Positions 19,458 to 28,168 are shown, numbered from the stretch's first letter. The stretch is 64,000 bases of DNA from Luteimonas sp. J29 (GCF_000472505.1 NZ_AWZR01000004.1:191971-255970), one strand, 5' to 3'. Made by a program: numbers and translations. The notes: generated from the letters alone by a model not told the origin.

Positions 19458-19712
19458 GGCGACGTCGCGGAGAGAGAGGAGCGACGTCGTCGTCGGATGA
19501 CCGGGAACGGGCCGCGCCGTGGCTTTACGGGCCGGGGCCGGTCCCTGTCGGTAGCTTCCGCCTGTCCCGCGGCGCGATGCGTCCGGAGCGGATCGGGGAA
19601 GCGGGAAAAAGAATCGCCCGGGTGCAGGGGAGGGAGCACACCGTCGGGGAGAACGGGTCACCCGGGCGACAGGGCGTATTGTCCCGCATCCGGGACCGCA
19701 TTGCATGAATAT
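19458..19712 (-). ncRNA. candidate small RNA or structured 3' UTR with C/U-rich loops
   Basis: No gene fits in this 387-bp gap, but the minus strand is highly structured. An 11-bp perfect stem (arms 19614-19624 and 19659-19669) encloses loops containing TCTCCCC and CTCCCTCCCC and is followed by TTCTTTTT. Further on, an 8-bp stem of CGACGTCG repeats has the loop CTCCTCTCTCTCC, then the intrinsic terminator. Unpaired C/U-rich loops between GC stems are typical of small RNAs that pair with ribosome-binding sites (for example sX13 of Xanthomonas). A TACAAT -10-like box (19711-19716, minus) lies inside a palindrome at the upstream end. Expression is not shown by sequence; it could also be the 3' UTR of the araC-like gene. 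Confidence 0.4.
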
Positions 19713-19729
19713 TGTACTGGTCAGTACAA
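19712..19729. promoter_or_regulatory. 18-bp palindrome TTGTACTGGTCAGTACAA
   Basis: An 8+8 bp dyad with a 2-bp centre lies 36 bp beyond the stop of the araC-like gene. It resembles operators of TetR-type regulators and includes a TACAAT hexamer on the minus strand, so it could control transcription of the structured region at 19.46-19.71 kb. The cognate regulator is unknown. Confidence 0.5.
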
Positions 19730-19765
19730 GAACTCTCCGTTCCGCACGGGGAACACTGCCCGGTC

Positions 19766-20554
19766 TCAGGCCTGCGCCAGCGCCCGGTAGTCGCGCGGCG
19801 GCATGCCCACCGTGGCCTTGAACTGGCGGGCGAACGCGCTCTGGTCGGAAAACCCGCAGGCCTGGCCGATCGCCGCGATGCTGTCGTTGCCGTGGAGCAT
19901 GCGCATCGCGGCCTCGATCCGCAGCTTGGTCAGCATCTGCTGCGGGGTGATCTGGAACACGCGGCGGAACTGGCGTTCGAGCTGGGACACCGACACTCCG
20001 GCGATCTCCGCCAGCGCCTGTATCCGCAGCGGGGCGTCGAAGTGCGCCTGCATGTGCGCCAGGGTCGCCTGCAGGCGCGCGAACGAGGAGTGCTGGCTGT
20101 CGGGCTGGCCGAGGTCGCGCGAAATCCCGATCAGGCCCACGATCCGGCCGCGGCTGCGCAGCGGCTGCTTGAACGTCAGGCACCAGCCGGGGCGGCGGTT
20201 GGGATACAGCTGCAGCTCCAGCACGTGCTCGATCGTCTCCCCGGCGAGCACCCGGCGGTCCTGGGCGATGTAGGTGGCCGACAGGGTGGGGGGATACAGC
20301 TCCACCACGCTGCGGCCGATGATGTCCTCGCGGCCGCGCTGGCCCAGGCGCTGGACCAGGGTCTGGTTCACGTGCACGTAGCGGCACTGCGCGTCCTTGA
20401 CGAAGAACACCACGTCCGGCAGCGGGTCGAACAGTCCCTGCAGCAGCGCCGGCGGCAGTTCGAAGTCGATGGCGGCGTTCCTCCCTCGGCGCGTCGCCGG
20501 TGCCGGCGACGCCGCGTGCATTATGCCCGCATCGGACTTCCGCCGGGCCGACAT
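19766..20554 (-). CDS. PAS domain-AraC family transcriptional regulator
   Basis: A 262-residue regulator with an N-terminal PAS domain (about 30-145: DVVFFVKDAQCRYVHVNQTL, DIIGRSVVELYPP) and a C-terminal AraC-type double helix-turn-helix (about 155-258: LAEIAGVSVSQLERQFRRVF, IAAIGQACGFSDQSAFARQF). The PAS domain probably senses a ligand. Two starts are possible: 20554 (used) and ATG 20521; neither has a clear Shine-Dalgarno. A 16-bp perfect palindrome lies 7 bp before the longer start and may serve autoregulation. The target is unknown. Confidence 0.87.
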   Translation of the reverse strand: MSARRKSDAGIMHAASPAPATRRGRNAAIDFELPPALLQGLFDPLPDVVFFVKDAQCRYVHVNQTLVQRLGQRGREDIIGRSVVELYPPTLSATYIAQDRRVLAGETIEHVLELQLYPNRRPGWCLTFKQPLRSRGRIVGLIGISRDLGQPDSQHSSFARLQATLAHMQAHFDAPLRIQALAEIAGVSVSQLERQFRRVFQITPQQMLTKLRIEAAMRMLHGNDSIAAIGQACGFSDQSAFARQFKATVGMPPRDYRALAQA

Positions 20555-20561
20555 GCGGGGC

Positions 20562-20577
20562 GCAGGGACGTCCCTGC
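20562..20577. promoter_or_regulatory. 16-bp perfect palindrome upstream of the PAS-AraC gene
   Basis: GCAGGGACGTCCCTGC is a perfect palindrome in the 83-bp gap between the araC-like gene and trmL. It could be an operator or a hairpin in the 5' leader. Confidence 0.45.
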
Positions 20578-20637
20578 ATGGACCCTGGCCGCGCCCGAAA
20601 CCGGCGCCCTGTGCAGATCACCGCATCGCGGCGAAGT

Positions 20638-21102
20638 CTATGCCCCGCCCTCGAAGCCCAGTTGCCGCCAGGCCTCGAAGGACACCACCGCGACCGCGTT
20701 GGACAGGTTGAGGCTGCGGTTGCCCGGCCGCATCGGCAGGCGCAGGCGCCGGTCGGCCGGCACCGCCTCGAGCACCTCCTCCGGCAGTCCCCGGGTTTCG
20801 CATCCGAACAGGAATGCATCGCCCGCCGCGTAGCGGGGCACGTCGTAGCGCACCGCGCCGCGGGTGCTGAGCGCGAACAGGCGCGCCGGGGCGATGCGCT
20901 CGAGCGCGGCGGCAAGCGAGTCGTGCACCTGCAGCGTCGCGTACTCGTGGTAGTCCAGGCCCGCGCGGCGCAGCTGGCGGTCGTCCAGGTCGAAACCCAG
21001 CGGCCGGACCAGATGCAGGCGCGCGCCGGTATTGGCGCACAGCCGGATCACGTTGCCGGTGTTGGGCGGGATCTCGGGCTGGTGGAGGAGGATGTCGAAC
21101 AC
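20638..21102 (-). CDS. trmL: tRNA (cytidine(34)-2'-O)-methyltransferase TrmL
   Basis: A 154-residue SPOUT-class enzyme (YibK/TrmL) that 2'-O-methylates the wobble base of certain leucine tRNAs using SAM. Diagnostic stretches are LHQPEIPPNTGNVIRLCANTG at the N-terminus, FLFGCETRGLP and the trefoil-knot motif IPMRPGNRSLNLSNAVAVV-like LPMRPGNRSLNLSNAVAVV. Length is as usual for TrmL. It starts with GTG at 21102. Confidence 0.94.
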   Translation of the reverse strand: MFDILLHQPEIPPNTGNVIRLCANTGARLHLVRPLGFDLDDRQLRRAGLDYHEYATLQVHDSLAAALERIAPARLFALSTRGAVRYDVPRYAAGDAFLFGCETRGLPEEVLEAVPADRRLRLPMRPGNRSLNLSNAVAVVSFEAWRQLGFEGGA

Positions 21103-21145
21103 GGCGCGGCCGGGGGCGGAAACGCGGCATTGTCGCCCGCGGCGG

Positions 21146-21853
21146 CTACCAGGCGAGCGTGTCGCCCTGCCAGTCGAGGAAGCGGCCGCTGTCGCCGGAC
21201 CCGAGGCCGTCGATCACCCGCAGCATGCCGGCCACCGCCTGCGCCGGGTCCAGTTCCGCGCCCGCGCCGCCCATGTCGGTGCGGACCCAGCCGGGGCTGA
21301 TCGCGACGACCACGATGCCGCGCCCGGCCAGCGCATGCGCCAGCTGCACGGTGGCCATGTTCAGCGCCGCCTTGCTCATGCAGTAGCTGGGGGTGCCGAA
21401 GCGTGCGGTGAGCGCGATCGAGCCCAGGCTCGAAGACAGGTTGGCCACGCGCGCGCCGTCCCCGAGCAGCGGCGCCAGCGCCTGGGTCAGCAGCAGCGGG
21501 CCGAGCGCGTTGGTGCGGAAGCTGTCCTCGAAGCCGGCCGCGGCCAGGCTGCCGAAGCGCTCGCCCGGATGCAGGATGCCGGCGTTGTTCACCAGCAGCC
21601 CCAGGCGCGCGTCGTCGCCCAGCACCAGCGGCAGTTCGCGCGCCAGTTCCTGGTGGGTGCGCGGCTGGGCGAGGTCCAGCGGCAGCACGTGCAGGCGGCC
21701 GGGGTGCTCGCCGGCCAGGGCGTTGAGCGCGGTGGCCTTGCCGGGGTGCCGGCAGGCGGCGACGACGTGGTCGCCGGCGGCCAGCAGCTGGCGCGCGAAC
21801 TCCAGTCCCAGGCCACGGTTGGCGCCGGTGACGAGGGCATGGCGTCTGGACAT
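21146..21853 (-). CDS. short-chain dehydrogenase/reductase
   Basis: A 235-residue classical SDR. The NAD(P)-binding motif is TGANRGLGLEFA (residues 9-20), NNAG lies at about 90, the catalytic Ser in NLSSSLGS and YxxxK in YCMSKAALN. PGWVRTDMGG follows. Its closest look is to C-factor/carbonyl-reductase-like SDRs; the substrate is unknown. ATG 21853 is used. The 131-bp gap to the divergent M16 protease shows only a weak TACCAT hexamer. Confidence 0.87.
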   Translation of the reverse strand: MSRRHALVTGANRGLGLEFARQLLAAGDHVVAACRHPGKATALNALAGEHPGRLHVLPLDLAQPRTHQELARELPLVLGDDARLGLLVNNAGILHPGERFGSLAAAGFEDSFRTNALGPLLLTQALAPLLGDGARVANLSSSLGSIALTARFGTPSYCMSKAALNMATVQLAHALAGRGIVVVAISPGWVRTDMGGAGAELDPAQAVAGMLRVIDGLGSGDSGRFLDWQGDTLAW

Positions 21854-21984
21854 GCCGCCAGTGTGCCGCGTCCGCGTTCACGCCGCGTCATCGCGGGCCA
21901 CGGACGGCGCCTGCGGGACTTTCGGCCCGGGGGCGCGCCGCGCCGCTCCGCTACCATGGTCCGGTTCTCCTTCCCGGACCCGAC

Positions 21985-24825
21985 ATGCCGATGCTCCGAC
22001 CCGCACTGCGCCCCGCCCTGCTCTCGCTCGCCTTCGCCCTGGCCACCGGCGCCGGGCTGATGGCCGCGCCTGCCCGCGCCGCGGACGAGGTCGCCGTCGA
22101 CATCCCCTACGACACCTTCACCCTGCCCAACGGCCTGCGCGTGGTGGTGCATACCGACCGCAAGGCCCCGATCGTCGCGGTCAACGTCTGGTACCACGTC
22201 GGCAGCAAGGACGAGCCGGCCGGGCGCAGCGGCTTCGCGCACCTGTTCGAACACCTGATGTTCCAGCGCAGCGAGCACCACGACGGCGAGTTCTTCGAGC
22301 CCTTCGCCGCGGTCGGCGCCACCGACCAGAACGGCACCACCAACACCGACCGCACCAACTACTTCCAGAACGTCCCGACCACCGCGCTGGACATGGCGCT
22401 GTGGATGGAGTCCGACCGCATGGGCCACCTGCTGGGCGCGGTCGACCAGGCCGCGCTCGACGAACAGCGCGGCGTGGTCCAGAACGAGAAGCGCGAGCGC
22501 GAGAACCAGCCCTACGGCCTGGTCTGGCAGCGGCTGACCCGCGCGCTGTACCCGAACGGGCACCCCTACGGGCACAGCGTGATCGGCTCGATGAACGACC
22601 TCAACGCGGCCTCCCTCGAGGACGTGCGGCAGTGGTTCCGCGCCTGGTACGGGCCGAACAACGCGGTCCTGGTGCTGGCCGGCGACATCGACCTGGCGAC
22701 GGCGAAGGAGAAGGTCGCCAGGTACTTCGGCCACATCCCCGCCGGGCCGAGCATGGCCCAGCCGCAGGTCGACGTGGTGCGCCGGCCCGCGTCCACGCGC
22801 GAGGTGATGCACGACAAGGTCCCGCAGCCGCGCATCTACCGCGCCTGGAACGTGCCCGCGGCCGGGGACGCCGAGCTGCCACACCTGCAGCTGTTCGCCT
22901 ACCTGCTGGGCGGCGTGCGCTCCTCGCGCCTGGACGAGCGCCTGCTGCACCGCGAACGGCTGGTCGACAACGTGAGCGCCTCGGTCGGATCCGGGCAGCT
23001 GGGCTCGACCTTCTACATCGTGGCCACGGTCAAGCAGGGCGTCGATCCGCAGCGTGTCGAGGCGGCGATCGACGAGGAGATCGCGCGCCTGGTCGCGCAG
23101 GGCCCGAGCGCGGAGGAGCTCGAGCGCGCGCGCACCGCGATCCGCGCCGGCTTCATCCGCGGCATCGAGCGCATCGGCGGCTTCGGCGGCAAGGCCGACG
23201 TGCTGGCCGAATGCACCGTCTTCCACGGCGACCCCGGCTGCTTCCGCGAGGAGCTGGCGCGGCTGTCGGGCGCGAGCGCGCGCGACGTGCAGCAGGCCGG
23301 CGCGCGCTGGCTGGGCGAGGGCAGCCACACGATCGTGGTCGAGCCCGGCGAGCGCACGCCGCCGGAGGAGGATCCGGCGGTCGAGCCGGCGCCGTTCGAG
23401 CTGCCGGCGCCGGATCCGCAGTACTCCACCCTGCCGCCGGCGGTCGACCGCAGCCTCGGCGTGCCGCGCACCACCGAATTCCCCGAGCTCAAGTTCCCGG
23501 CGCTGCAGCGCGCGCGCCTGTCCAACGGCAGCACCGTGATCCTCGCCGAGCGCCACGAGATCCCGGTGGTGCAGCTGGCCTACGTGTTCGACGGCGGCCA
23601 CGCCACCGACCCGGCCGACCGCAGCGGCACCGCCGATTTCGCGATGGGCCTGCTCGACGAGGGCGCCGCCGGGCTCGACCCGCTCGAGTTCTCGCGCCGC
23701 GCCGAACGGCTCGGCGCCAGCCTCGGCGCCAGCGCCTCGCAGGACGGCGCCAGCGCCTGGGTCTCGGCGCTCAGGGAGAACCTGGATCCGTCGCTGGCGC
23801 TGTTCGCCGACATGGTCCGCCGCCCGAACTTCGATCCGGACGAAATCGAGCGTGTGCGCGCGACCTGGATCGCCGGCATCCGCCAGCAGAAGGCGCGGCC
23901 GGCCGGCATGGCCGGGCGCGTGCTGCCGGCCCTGCTGTACGGCGCCGGCCATCCCTACGGGCGCGTGGGCAGCGGCACCGAGGAGTCGATTGCCGCGCTC
24001 ACGCGCGACGACCTGGTCGCCTACCACCGCCGCTGGGTGCGCCCGGAACAGGCGACGGTGATCGTGGTCGGCGACACCACGCTGGCCGAGATCGTGCCGG
24101 CGCTCGAGCGCCACTTCGGCGACTGGGCCGGCGAGGGCGAGCCGGCCGCGCCGGTGGAACTGCCGCAGGTGGACCTGCCCGTCGCGCCGCGCGTGTTCCT
24201 GATCGACCAGCCGGGCGCGGTGCAGGCCAACATCTTCGCCGGCCACCTGGTCCCGCCCAGCACCGATCCGGGCTCGGTGCGGCTGGAACTGGCCAACGGC
24301 GTGCTCGGCGGCCACTTCACCTCGCGCCTGAACATGAACCTGCGCGAGGAAAAGCACTGGTCCTACGGCGCGCGCAGTTCGCTGGGCGGCGCGCTCGGCC
24401 AGCGCACCTGGCTGGTGTCGGCGCCGGTGCAGATCGACAGGACCCGCGAATCGATGGCCGAGATCCAGCGCGAGGTCGCCGACTTCGCCAGCGGCGCGCG
24501 GCCGCCGACCGAGGCCGAGGTCGCCCGGGTCAAGGCGGTGCAGACCCTCAGCCTGCCCGGCGCCTACGAAACCGCCTGGTCGGTGCTCGGCACCATCAGC
24601 GGCATCGTGCGCTACGGGCGCCCGGACGACTACGTGTTCCGGCGCAAGGCCGAGGTCGAGGCCATGACCCCGGCCGAGGTGGCGGACGCCGCGCGCAACC
24701 TGCGCCCGGAGGCGCTGACCTGGGTGGTGGTGGGCGAGCTGTCGCAGACCGAGGCCGCGGCCCGCGAGGCGGGCATCGGCCAGGTGCAGGTGATCGACGC
24801 CGACGGCCACCCGGTCGCGCGCTGA
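21985..24825 (+). CDS. M16 family zinc metalloprotease (insulinase/pitrilysin type), exported
   Basis: A 946-residue protein with a signal peptide ending near ARAADEV (about residue 33). The N-terminal half has the inverted zinc motif HLFEH with the distal Glu in the following helix (NEKRERENQPYG), so it is a catalytically competent M16 peptidase. The second half repeats the fold without HxxEH, as in other two-half M16 enzymes. Periplasmic digestion of peptides or signal fragments is likely. ATG 21985 gives a good signal peptide; ATG 21991 is also possible. Confidence 0.92.
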   Translation: MPMLRPALRPALLSLAFALATGAGLMAAPARAADEVAVDIPYDTFTLPNGLRVVVHTDRKAPIVAVNVWYHVGSKDEPAGRSGFAHLFEHLMFQRSEHHDGEFFEPFAAVGATDQNGTTNTDRTNYFQNVPTTALDMALWMESDRMGHLLGAVDQAALDEQRGVVQNEKRERENQPYGLVWQRLTRALYPNGHPYGHSVIGSMNDLNAASLEDVRQWFRAWYGPNNAVLVLAGDIDLATAKEKVARYFGHIPAGPSMAQPQVDVVRRPASTREVMHDKVPQPRIYRAWNVPAAGDAELPHLQLFAYLLGGVRSSRLDERLLHRERLVDNVSASVGSGQLGSTFYIVATVKQGVDPQRVEAAIDEEIARLVAQGPSAEELERARTAIRAGFIRGIERIGGFGGKADVLAECTVFHGDPGCFREELARLSGASARDVQQAGARWLGEGSHTIVVEPGERTPPEEDPAVEPAPFELPAPDPQYSTLPPAVDRSLGVPRTTEFPELKFPALQRARLSNGSTVILAERHEIPVVQLAYVFDGGHATDPADRSGTADFAMGLLDEGAAGLDPLEFSRRAERLGASLGASASQDGASAWVSALRENLDPSLALFADMVRRPNFDPDEIERVRATWIAGIRQQKARPAGMAGRVLPALLYGAGHPYGRVGSGTEESIAALTRDDLVAYHRRWVRPEQATVIVVGDTTLAEIVPALERHFGDWAGEGEPAAPVELPQVDLPVAPRVFLIDQPGAVQANIFAGHLVPPSTDPGSVRLELANGVLGGHFTSRLNMNLREEKHWSYGARSSLGGALGQRTWLVSAPVQIDRTRESMAEIQREVADFASGARPPTEAEVARVKAVQTLSLPGAYETAWSVLGTISGIVRYGRPDDYVFRRKAEVEAMTPAEVADAARNLRPEALTWVVVGELSQTEAAAREAGIGQVQVIDADGHPVAR

Positions 24826-24865
24826 GCCGCAGGCGACGACGCGCGTCCCCGGCGCGCGCCAGCTG

Positions 24866-24889
24866 AACGCCCGCGCTACGGCGGGCGTT
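24866..24889. repeat. inverted repeat after the M16 protease gene
   Basis: A 9-bp stem AACGCCCGC/GCGGGCGTT with a 6-base loop lies 40 bp after the stop of the protease gene. It may be a weak terminator; there is no T tract. Confidence 0.4.
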
Positions 24890-24962
24890 GCCACCTGAAC
24901 AGGGTGGCCGATGCCGGCACAATGCGGCCTCGCATTTCCCCACTGTTCGACGAGGTCCCCAG

Positions 24963-25271
24963 ATGCGCATCCTCCTGACCGTCCCGCTGGCCCTGCTGTT
25001 GTCCGCCTGCACCTGGGTGCACATGGCGCCCGGCGCGGCCGCGGTCACCGTGGCGTCGAGCGCGCCGGCGGGCTGCGAGAAGCGCGGCGAGGTGGAGGTG
25101 TCGGTGAAGCATTCGATCGCGTTCATCGAGCGCAATCCGATCAAGGTCCGGGACGAGCTCGAGACCCTGGCCCGCAACGAGGCCCCGGGCCTGCAGGCCG
25201 ACACCATCCATCCGCTGACCGATCCGGTCCAGGGCAGCCAGCGGTTCGCGGCCTGGCGTTGCGGGCGCTGA
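24963..25271 (+). CDS. DUF4156 domain lipoprotein
   Basis: A 102-residue lipoprotein with signal peptide and lipobox LSAC (Cys near residue 17), then a short DUF4156-type domain (CEKRGEVEVSVKHSIAFIERN, LETLARNEAPGLQADTIHPL) with paired cysteines. Small outer-membrane lipoproteins of this type have no defined function. ATG 24963 is selected because it begins the signal peptide. Confidence 0.83.
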   Translation: MRILLTVPLALLLSACTWVHMAPGAAAVTVASSAPAGCEKRGEVEVSVKHSIAFIERNPIKVRDELETLARNEAPGLQADTIHPLTDPVQGSQRFAAWRCGR

Positions 25272-25338
25272 GGCCCGCCGGGTCCCGCGCAGCGGGCTGC
25301 GTCCGGCTGTGCCATCCGGGCGGCCGGAGCCGGGGCTG

Positions 25339-25366
25339 AAGCCCAAGCCCAAGCCCAAGCCCAAGC
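25339..25366 (+). repeat. short tandem repeat (AAGCCC)n
   Basis: Four perfect copies of AAGCCC and a partial fifth lie in the intergenic region. It is a possible slippage site; no function is apparent. Confidence 0.6.
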
Positions 25367-25412
25367 GACGCCTCGTCTGTTGACGTCGCTGGCGTGGGGC
25401 CGCGCCGGGGCC

Positions 25413-25493
25413 GGCAGGCCCCTGCGGCGAATGTCCCCCGGCTTCCGCCTGCAGGCGGAAGCCTCCTCCTTGATTTCGCCGCAGGGGCCTGCC
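25413..25493. repeat. nested palindromic element, copy A (81 bp)
   Basis: Outer arms of 19 bp (GGCAGGCCCCTGCGGCGAA and its exact complement) enclose a perfect 22-bp inner palindrome at 25441-25462. Read on the minus strand, the spacers are ATCAAGGAGGAGG before the inner stem and CGGGGGACAT after it. These same spacers occur in copy B at 25621-25702, which is inverted relative to this one. The gap 25272-25922 otherwise holds no supported gene; apparent open frames are explained by the repeat and the GC content. Confidence 0.75.
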
Positions 25494-25620
25494 ACCCCCG
25501 ACGCGGCGCGGCTGCCGGATGCACGGGGCACGGCATCGGGGCGACACCGGCTGCTCCGTGCCGCAACTGGCGCTCGCCCGCGCCTTCCAGTGAGGCGCCC
25601 GGATCCCCCAAGGACGGATG

Positions 25621-25702
25621 CGGGCAGGCCCGGGGACGAAATCAAGGAGGAGGCGCCGGCCGGAGGCTGGCGCCGGGGGACATTCGTCCCCGGGCCTGCC
25701 CG
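25621..25702. repeat. nested palindromic element, copy B (82 bp)
   Basis: Outer arms of 20 bp (from CGGGCAGGCCCGGGGACGAA) are perfectly complementary, and an inner stem CGCCGGCC/GGCTGGCG lies between the spacers ATCAAGGAGGAGG and GGGGGACAT. The arms and inner stem differ in sequence from copy A but keep full pairing, while the spacers are the same. This is the pattern expected for an element whose structure is conserved. Confidence 0.75.
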
Positions 25703-25922
25703 TAGCCGGCCTTCGCCCGGAAGCTTCCGCCCGGATTGGACGGGAGGACCGGGTTCGCGGCGCCAGCCCGTTGTCCCGGAGTCCATCGCATCCGCCCCGG
25801 CGTCCGGGCAGGGGGCGCTTCATCCCGGGGGCATGCGCCGGGCCCCCGTTCAGCGGAATCATGCGCACCGGGGCGGGAAGGGGTACCCTATACGGCTCCG
25901 TTTGTTGCATAGCAGCACGCCC

Positions 25923-26939
25923 ATGCTCTTCCAGCACGTCGCCATCGCCGGCCTGGCCCACATCGACGCTCCCCGCCGGCTGTCCTCGGCGGAGATCAAT
26001 GCGCGGCTCAAGCCGACCCTCGACCGCCTCGGGATCAAGGCCGACGTGCTCGGCGAGATCGCCGGCATCCACTCGCGTTACCTGTGGGAAGACAACGTCC
26101 AGGCCTCGGACGTCGCCACCCTTGCCGGCGTGAAGGCGCTGGCCGATGCCGGCATCGATCCGGACAAGGTCGGCCTGCTGGTCAACACCTCGGTCAGCCG
26201 CGACTACCTCGAGCCGTCCACCGCGAGCATCGTCTCCGGCAACCTCGGCCTGCCCGACACCTGCCAGAACTTCGACGTCGCCAACGCCTGCCTGGCCTTC
26301 ATCAACGGCATGGACATCGCCAGCCGCATGATCGAACGCGGCGAGATCGACTACGCCCTGATCGTCGACGGCGAGACCGCCAACCTGGCCTACGAGAAGA
26401 CCCTCGAGCGCCTGACCCGCGAGGACGCCACCGAGGAGCAGTTCCGCAACGAACTGGCCACCCTCACGCTCGGCTCCGGCGCCGCGGCGATGGTCCTGGC
26501 CCGCGCCGAACTCGCCCCGGGCGCGCCGCGCTACCGCGGCGGCGTCACCCGCGCGGCCACCGAGTGGAACAAGCTCTGCCGCGGCAACCTCGACGGCATG
26601 ATCACCGACACCCGCACCCTGCTGCTGGAAGGCATCAAGCTGGCGCAGAAGACCTTCGCCGCGGCCCGCCAGGCGCTGGGCTGGGCGGTCGAGGAACTCG
26701 ACCAGTACGTGATCCACCAGGTGAGCAAGGTCCACACCGCGGCCTTCACCAAGGCCATCGGCATCGACCCGAAGAAGGTCATGACCATCTTCGGCGAGCA
26801 CGGCAACATCGGCCCGGCCTCGGTGCCGATCGTGCTCTCGAAGCTGCGCGAGATGGGCCGCCTGAAGAAGGGCGACCGCGTGGCGCTGCTCGGCATCGGC
26901 TCGGGCCTGAACTGCTCGATGGCCGAAGTGGTCTGGTAA
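25923..26939 (+). CDS. oleA: OleA, long-chain acyl-CoA head-to-head condensing thiolase
   Basis: A 338-residue FabH-fold thiolase that matches OleA of Xanthomonas closely over its length as I recall that sequence. OleA joins two fatty acyl-CoAs to a 2-alkyl-3-ketoacid, the first step of long-chain olefin synthesis. The nucleophile Cys123 (VANACLAF) and base Glu97 (RDYLEPST) are present; these correspond to Cys143 and Glu117 in the tagged Xanthomonas enzyme. His and Asn of the FabH triad are in YVIHQVSKVH and FGEHGNIGPAS. The partner genes oleB, oleC and oleD are 21 kb away, whereas in Xanthomonas the four cluster. ATG 25923 matches the family start. Confidence 0.95.
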   Translation: MLFQHVAIAGLAHIDAPRRLSSAEINARLKPTLDRLGIKADVLGEIAGIHSRYLWEDNVQASDVATLAGVKALADAGIDPDKVGLLVNTSVSRDYLEPSTASIVSGNLGLPDTCQNFDVANACLAFINGMDIASRMIERGEIDYALIVDGETANLAYEKTLERLTREDATEEQFRNELATLTLGSGAAAMVLARAELAPGAPRYRGGVTRAATEWNKLCRGNLDGMITDTRTLLLEGIKLAQKTFAAARQALGWAVEELDQYVIHQVSKVHTAAFTKAIGIDPKKVMTIFGEHGNIGPASVPIVLSKLREMGRLKKGDRVALLGIGSGLNCSMAEVVW

Positions 26940-26961
26940 CGCGCGCCGCCGGGCGGTGAAG

Positions 26962-26986
26962 CGAGGGCCGGCCCGTCCGGCCCTCG
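26962..26986 (+). terminator. hairpin after oleA
   Basis: A 10-bp stem CGAGGGCCGG/CCGGCCCTCG with a 5-base loop begins 23 bp after the oleA stop and is followed by TCGTGT. It is a likely transcription end, though the T tract is poor. Confidence 0.55.
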
Positions 26987-27010
26987 TCGTGTCCGGTGTC
27001 CGGGCGCGGG

Positions 27011-27086
27011 ACATGTATCAGGATCCGGGGACGATTGAACATGTCGGCCCGGACATGTACAAGAAATCCAATTCTCTATACATGTA
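27011..27086. promoter_or_regulatory. four ACATGT sites upstream of the fic gene
   Basis: ACATGT occurs at 27011, 27039, 27053 and 27080, the last within TACATGTA. Spacings of 28, 14 and 27 bp would bring the sites close to a regular helical register. The stretch is AT-richer than its surroundings and lies just before the fic start, so it may hold the promoter and an operator of the fic/restriction unit. Confidence 0.45.
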
Positions 27087-27095
27087 GAGCGTGCA

Positions 27096-28168
27096 ATGTC
27101 CCTGCCATCCCTGCACGCGCTGGACCCTGCACGCTTCGAGACCGTTGCCATCCTGAAGCGGCTGGCGGCCGCCAGCCGGGCCCTTGCCGAGCTCAAGGGC
27201 GTGGCGGCCACCATTCCCAACCAGGGATCCTGGTCAGCACCCTCACGCTGCAGGAGGCGAGGGACAGTTCCGCGATCGAGAACATCGTCACCACCCAGGA
27301 CGACCTGTACCGCGACGAGGATCCGGCCGACGCCGTGGGCACCGCGGTCAAGGAGGTCCTGCGCTACCGTCAGGCGCTGCGCGCCGGCTACAGCCGGGTC
27401 CGCGAGACCGGCCTGCTGACGCTCAACACGATCCTCGACGTCCAGCAGCAGCTCGAATGCAACCGGGCGGGCTTGCGCAGGTTGCCGGGCACTGCCCTGC
27501 GCGACGCGGCAGGCAACCTGGTGTACGAGCCGCCGCAGGACGCCAACGAGGTGCGCCGGCTGATGGGGGACCTGGAACGCTTCATCCACGACGATCCGCC
27601 GTTCCCCGCCGACCCGCTGGTGAAGATGGCGCTGGTCCACCACCAGTTCGAGAGCATCCATCCCTTCTACGACGGCAACGGGCGCACCGGCCGCATCGTC
27701 AACGTGCTTTACCTGGTGAAGGAAGGGCTGCTCGATATCCCGGTGCTCTACCTCAGCCGCCACATCGTGCGCACCAAGCCGGACTACTACCGCCTGCTGC
27801 AGGCGGTGCGCGAGGCGGATGCGTGGGAAGACTGGGTGCTGTACATGCTCGACGCCGTGGCCGCCGCCGCGTCCGAGACCGTGGCCACCGTCCAGGCCAT
27901 CCGCCGGCTGCTCCAGGACACCAAGCAGCGCATCCGCGCCAACTACAGGTTCTACAGCCAGGACCTCATCAACAACCTGTTCAACCACCCCTACACCCGG
28001 GTCGAGTTCGCGCAGCGCGAACTCGGCGTGTCGCGCATCACCGCCACGCGCTACCTCGATGCGCTGGCGGCCGATGGCGTGCTGGAGAAGATCCGGGTGG
28101 GTCGCAACAACTACTACATCAACCGGCCGTTGTTCGCGCTGTTGAGCGCGGGAGCGTCACCACCGTGA
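27096..28168 (+). pseudogene. Fic family AMPylase gene with one frameshift
   Basis: The N-terminus (MSLPSLHALDPARFETVAIL, to IPNQG) and the rest (ILVSTLTLQEARDSSAIENI onward) are in different frames. The break is near 27230, where one base is missing from CAGGGATCC. The repaired product would have about 358 residues: a Fic N-terminal domain with the inhibitory motif SSAIEN, the catalytic motif HPFYDGNGRTGR and a C-terminal winged-helix region (FAQRELGVSRITATRYLDAL). Fic proteins transfer AMP to target hydroxyls; the inhibitory helix normally holds them off. The gene ends in GTGA shared with the next start. It may be a real pseudogene or an assembly indel. Confidence 0.85.

Noticed and set aside
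25272..25922. Open frames across the intergenic region before oleA
   Set aside because: They run through the palindromic elements and give Pro/Ala/Gly/Arg-rich translations with no known domain; the oleA start at 25923 is clear.
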